Shown here one piece after another: positions 8,418 to 10,921 of a DNA stretch of 10,921 nt. The stretch comes from Flavobacteriaceae bacterium. GTDB taxonomy: Bacteria > Bacteroidota > Bacteroidia > Flavobacteriales > Flavobacteriaceae. The number at the start of each line of letters is the position of its first letter. Position 1 is the stretch's first letter. The DNA is taken from contig JAGLDM010000348.1 of the NCBI GenBank assembly GCA_023145595.1, positions 1 through 10,921 on the forward strand, in the 5' to 3' direction. A program made the position numbers and the translations under genes. The notes under the pieces are model-generated. The model was given only the letters and a program-made list of their open reading frames with translations, was not told the DNA's origin and searched no databases.

Positions 8418-9878
8418 ATGGGAAAATTAACAGGTTTTAAAGAATTCGATAGAAAAGACGAAAGTTATGCGCCCGTACAAGAGCGCATAGAAAATTATAA
8501 AGAATTTACAGTATCCTTAAACAACAAAGAAATTACAGAGCAAGGCTCTCGTTGTATGGATTGCGGAATTCCTTTTTGCCATAGTGGTTGTCCGTTAGGA
8601 AATTTGATTCCAGATTTTAACCATATGGTACATCAAGGAGAATGGGAAAAAGCCTCATGGATTTTACATTCTACCAATAACTTCCCTGAATTTACAGGTA
8701 GACTATGTCCTGCTCCATGCGAACAAGCATGTGTGTTAGGTCTTATTGAAGACCCTGTTTCTATTGAAAATATTGAAAAAAACATTGTAGAACGCGCTTT
8801 TAAAGAAGGATGGATTAAACCCCTACTTCCGAAAGTAAGAACAAGAAAAATTATTGCTGTAGTTGGATCTGGCCCTGCTGGATTAGCAACTGCACAGCAA
8901 TTAAACAGAGCAGGTCATACCGTAATTGTGTTTGAAAGAGATGATGCTCTTGGCGGATTATTACGCTACGGAATTCCAAATTTTAAATTAGAAAAAGAAA
9001 TTATTGACCGTCGTATTGCTATTTTAGAAGCAGAAGGAATTACATTCAAAGTGAATGTAAACGTGGGTGTAAATTATGATACTGAAAAACTAAAAGCATT
9101 TGATGCCGTAGTTTTATGTGGTGGTTCTACCGAACCTAGAAGTTTACCAACTCCAGGTATTGATGCTGATGGTGTTGTACAAGCAATGGATTTCTTAACT
9201 CAACAAACTAAAGTTGTTTTTGGACAAGCTATTGAAAATCAAGTATTGGCAACAGACAAACAAGTTATCGTAATTGGTGGTGGAGATACAGGATCTGATT
9301 GCGTTGGAACTTCAAACCGACAAGGAGCGGCATCGGTAACTAATTTTGAAATTATGCCAAAACCTCCAGGTCATCGTTCACCAAAAACTCCTTGGCCATT
9401 TTGGCCTTTGCTGTTAAAAACATCCACTTCCCATAAAGAAGGTTGTGACCGTAACTGGTTGATTAACACCAAAGAATTTATAAAAGATAAAAACGGTAAA
9501 TTAACCGCTTTAAAAACTGTGAATGTTGAATGGGAAATGATTCCGGGGCAACGTCCTAAATTAATTGAAATTGAAGGTACTGAAAAAACATGGCCTTGTG
9601 ATTTGGCACTGTTAGCCTTAGGGTTTACCGGTCCAGAAAGCACCATCGCAGATCAACTAGGATTGGAAAGAGATGCACGTTCTAATTACAAAACTGAGTT
9701 TGGAAAACATCAAACTAACGTTCCGAATATCTTCACTGCAGGAGATATGCGTAGAGGACAATCTCTAATTGTTTGGGCTATTTCTGAAGGAAGAGAAGCT
9801 GCCAGACAAGTAGATATTTACTTGATGGGGAAATCGGATTTACCTACCAAAGGTAAAGGTGATATTTTGTCTGCCTAA
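8418..9878 (+). CDS. gltD: Glutamate synthase small (beta) subunit, NADPH-dependent
   Basis: Oxidises NADPH through FAD and feeds the electrons via iron-sulfur clusters to GltB. The 486 residues are the normal length. The N-terminal domain carries two cysteine groups for 4Fe-4S clusters: Cys46, Cys49, Cys54, Cys58 (CMDCGIPFCHSGC) and Cys97, Cys101, Cys105 (CPAPCEQAC). The FAD Rossmann fold starts at about 145 with GSGPAG (150-155), and LGGLLRYGIPNFKLEK follows. The NADPH site is at about 283-292 (VIGGGDTG). Near the C-terminus TAGDMRRGQSLIVWAISEGR is the conserved FAD-binding end. The start lies 3 nt after the gltB stop, so the pair is cotranscribed and perhaps translationally coupled; an intrinsic terminator follows. 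Related subunits occur in dihydropyrimidine dehydrogenase and other enzymes, but the partnership with gltB settles the role. Confidence 0.98.
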   Translation: MGKLTGFKEFDRKDESYAPVQERIENYKEFTVSLNNKEITEQGSRCMDCGIPFCHSGCPLGNLIPDFNHMVHQGEWEKASWILHSTNNFPEFTGRLCPAPCEQACVLGLIEDPVSIENIEKNIVERAFKEGWIKPLLPKVRTRKIIAVVGSGPAGLATAQQLNRAGHTVIVFERDDALGGLLRYGIPNFKLEKEIIDRRIAILEAEGITFKVNVNVGVNYDTEKLKAFDAVVLCGGSTEPRSLPTPGIDADGVVQAMDFLTQQTKVVFGQAIENQVLATDKQVIVIGGGDTGSDCVGTSNRQGAASVTNFEIMPKPPGHRSPKTPWPFWPLLLKTSTSHKEGCDRNWLINTKEFIKDKNGKLTALKTVNVEWEMIPGQRPKLIEIEGTEKTWPCDLALLALGFTGPESTIADQLGLERDARSNYKTEFGKHQTNVPNIFTAGDMRRGQSLIVWAISEGREAARQVDIYLMGKSDLPTKGKGDILSA

Positions 9879-9899
9879 ATAATAACTTTTAGTAATCAT

Positions 9900-9926
9900 A
9901 AAAAAACCCAAAAATTGGGTTTTTTT
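9900..9926 (+). terminator. Intrinsic terminator of gltBD
   Basis: AACCCAA pairs with TTGGGTT around an AAA loop, extended by A/T pairs to about 12 bp (9900-9911 with 9915-9926) and merging with a T run (9920-9926). It lies 21 nt after the gltD stop. The A run on the other side would let it work in both directions. Confidence 0.9.
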
Positions 9927-10072
9927 ATACATCTATTTTATTTAGATTCCTGGGTTCAAGCTATACCAATCAAGGTAAATAGGTTCTAATGAAAATTTTA
10001 ATGAACTGATAAGATAATATTTTTCTAAAAAATATAATTTAACAAAAATTACAAATAGGCAAGTAAAAGACA

Positions 10073-10080
10073 TAACTTTG
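10073..10080 (+). promoter_or_regulatory. -7 promoter box of the exported-protein gene
   Basis: TAACTTTG fits TAnnTTTG and is the same octamer as the gltB -7 box. No TTG is visible at the -33 distance. It predicts a leader of about 95 nt ahead of the ATG at 10183. Confidence 0.45.
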
Positions 10081-10122
10081 ATTCTCCATTGGATGTAATG
10101 GGAAATCTATTATTTAAACAAG

Positions 10123-10138
10123 AGTTGCTTTTGCAACT
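10123..10138 (+). other. Leader hairpin upstream of the exported-protein gene
   Basis: AGTTGC (10123-10128) and GCAACT (10133-10138) form a 6-bp stem with a TTTT loop, 44 nt before the start codon. No T tract follows, so it is not a terminator. A second, weaker hairpin (10086-10101) lies just upstream near the predicted transcription start. Confidence 0.4.
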
Positions 10139-10182
10139 TGAATCCAAGTATTATTAATATCCATATTATAAACTAGAAAGAA

Positions 10183-10878
10183 ATGAAAACAAAATTATTA
10201 ATTTTATCCTTAGCAATGGGTTTTAGCCTTACTGCTGCTAACTCAAAGAAAACTCCTGTATATACGCTTATTAAGAATGCAAAACGCATTGTTGTTGTAC
10301 AAGATTTTATGCAAAATCAGATTGACTTAGGAGGTAGTTTTATAAAACAAACCTATGAGTCAAATCCTTCCGAAAAGATTCCAGTACCTCCAGAATATAA
10401 TTTATTAAATCAATTTATTTGTGAATCTTTAAATAAGAAATTTGAAGTTTCTTACTTTGAACTTGGTCCTGATTCTATTTATTATAAAAAAGGTAAAATG
10501 ATGGGGAAAGATGTTGATATTATGGATTATTCCAAAATAGATGCTGACTTGATTGTACGAATAAACTATGAGATTGATTACCGAGGTTTTGGTACTATTC
10601 CTGAAATTCCTTATGAGGCTCATATTAGGGTGAAAATCGCTATTTTTGAGCCAAATGGTAATAGTAAGCCTAAGAATCGAATAAATTTTCAACTTGCATA
10701 TATCCATAAAAGCATTGGTAATTTAGAAAACGTTCCTCATAATATAGATGATCCAAATTTGGATGCTGATTTTTTCGCAGAAAATTATAATCCTAAACAG
10801 TATATTGACGGTTTGGAGCCATTAATTTTTGATGGCGTTGAAAAGTTATATACCAAACTAGTTAAGAAAGCAAAGTAA
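10183..10878 (+). CDS. Exported protein of unknown function
   Basis: I do not recognise this 231-residue protein. The N-terminus MKTKLLILSLAMGFSLTAA is a good Sec signal peptide with a likely signal peptidase I cut after Ala18 or Ala19; there is no lipobox cysteine, so it should be a soluble or loosely attached periplasmic protein of about 212 residues rather than a lipoprotein. The mature part has no further membrane segment and one cysteine (Cys80). A hydrophobic strand RIVVVQDF (35-42) is followed by a polar loop, and about residues 118-158 (DADLIVRINYEIDYRGFGTI, then a strand-rich AHIRVKIAIFEPNG) look like an antiparallel sheet; the last residues are strongly basic. The start is supported by the signal peptide directly behind it. 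It stands alone after the gltBD terminator with its own promoter box, so a link to nitrogen metabolism is not implied. The reading frame is complete, ending 43 nt before the window edge. Confidence 0.85.
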   Translation: MKTKLLILSLAMGFSLTAANSKKTPVYTLIKNAKRIVVVQDFMQNQIDLGGSFIKQTYESNPSEKIPVPPEYNLLNQFICESLNKKFEVSYFELGPDSIYYKKGKMMGKDVDIMDYSKIDADLIVRINYEIDYRGFGTIPEIPYEAHIRVKIAIFEPNGNSKPKNRINFQLAYIHKSIGNLENVPHNIDDPNLDADFFAENYNPKQYIDGLEPLIFDGVEKLYTKLVKKAK

Positions 10879-10921
10879 TCAACTTTTATAGTTCTCACCT
10901 GAGTTCGATTAATAAAAAGCC

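Larger units (their letters stand above)
9879..10182. other. Intergenic region between gltD and the exported-protein gene
   Basis: After the gltBD terminator, 9927-10072 is AT-rich with no open frame of note on either strand. Then follow a -7 box (10073-10080) and a roughly 95-nt leader containing two small hairpins: CCATT/AATGG (10086-10101) and AGTTGC/GCAACT with a TTTT loop (10123-10138). Confidence 0.6.

Noticed and set aside
9945-9990. GGGTTCAAGC resembling a tRNA T-loop.
   Set aside because: The flanks do not pair into a T-stem and no acceptor, D or anticodon arms can be drawn around it.
10429-10707. Antisense open frame of 92 codons in the exported-protein gene.
   Set aside because: No recognisable features; the sense frame has a signal peptide and a complete gene structure.
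1-10921. An undescribed multi-gene defence, mobile or secondary-metabolite system.
   Set aside because: All intact genes but one belong to well-known metabolic families in ordinary arrangements, and there are no integrase, transposase, attachment-site or repeat-array signs. The single unknown gene is isolated.

Overview
The window looks like a chromosomal segment of a marine-type flavobacterium (Bacteroidota, class Flavobacteriia). The DNA is AT-rich, start codons are preceded by A/T-rich sequence with no Shine-Dalgarno motif, several genes have an upstream TAnnTTTG element (the Bacteroidota -7 promoter box), and the proteins have a flavobacterial character. All genes read on the + strand. 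This genus-level impression is from memory, not from a database search.

Layout: (1) 120-1262, a stand-alone short-chain-type acyl-CoA dehydrogenase with its own promoter box and an intrinsic terminator. (2) 1263-1622, an intergenic stretch with a hairpin-rich block and a promoter box. (3) 1623-2013, the wreck of an outer-membrane beta-barrel porin gene: signal peptide, internal strands and the C-terminal strand ending in Phe are recognisable, but in different frames and with most of the barrel missing. (4) 2047-3655, an intact P-II regulator plus ammonium transporter pair, closed by a perfect 16-bp terminator stem. (5) 3903-9878, gltB and gltD, the two subunits of NADPH-type glutamate synthase, 3 nt apart and preceded by a promoter region dense in CAGT/ACTG inverted repeats. 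(6) 10183-10878, an exported protein of unknown function with a structured leader.

The centre of the window is a nitrogen-assimilation block. Amt brings ammonium into the cell, the P-II protein presumably gates Amt according to nitrogen and energy status, and GltBD converts glutamine plus 2-oxoglutarate to two glutamates. Glutamine synthetase, which would complete the GS-GOGAT cycle, is not in the window. The broken porin directly upstream of the P-II/Amt pair would have been the outer-membrane partner of the same transcription unit.

I found no mobile element, CRISPR array, RNA gene, toxin-antitoxin pair or defence system, and no clearly undescribed multi-gene system. The items most worth a second look are the decayed porin and its effect on the glnK-amtB transcript, the repeat cluster at the gltB promoter, the altered T-loop of the P-II protein, and the unknown exported protein.
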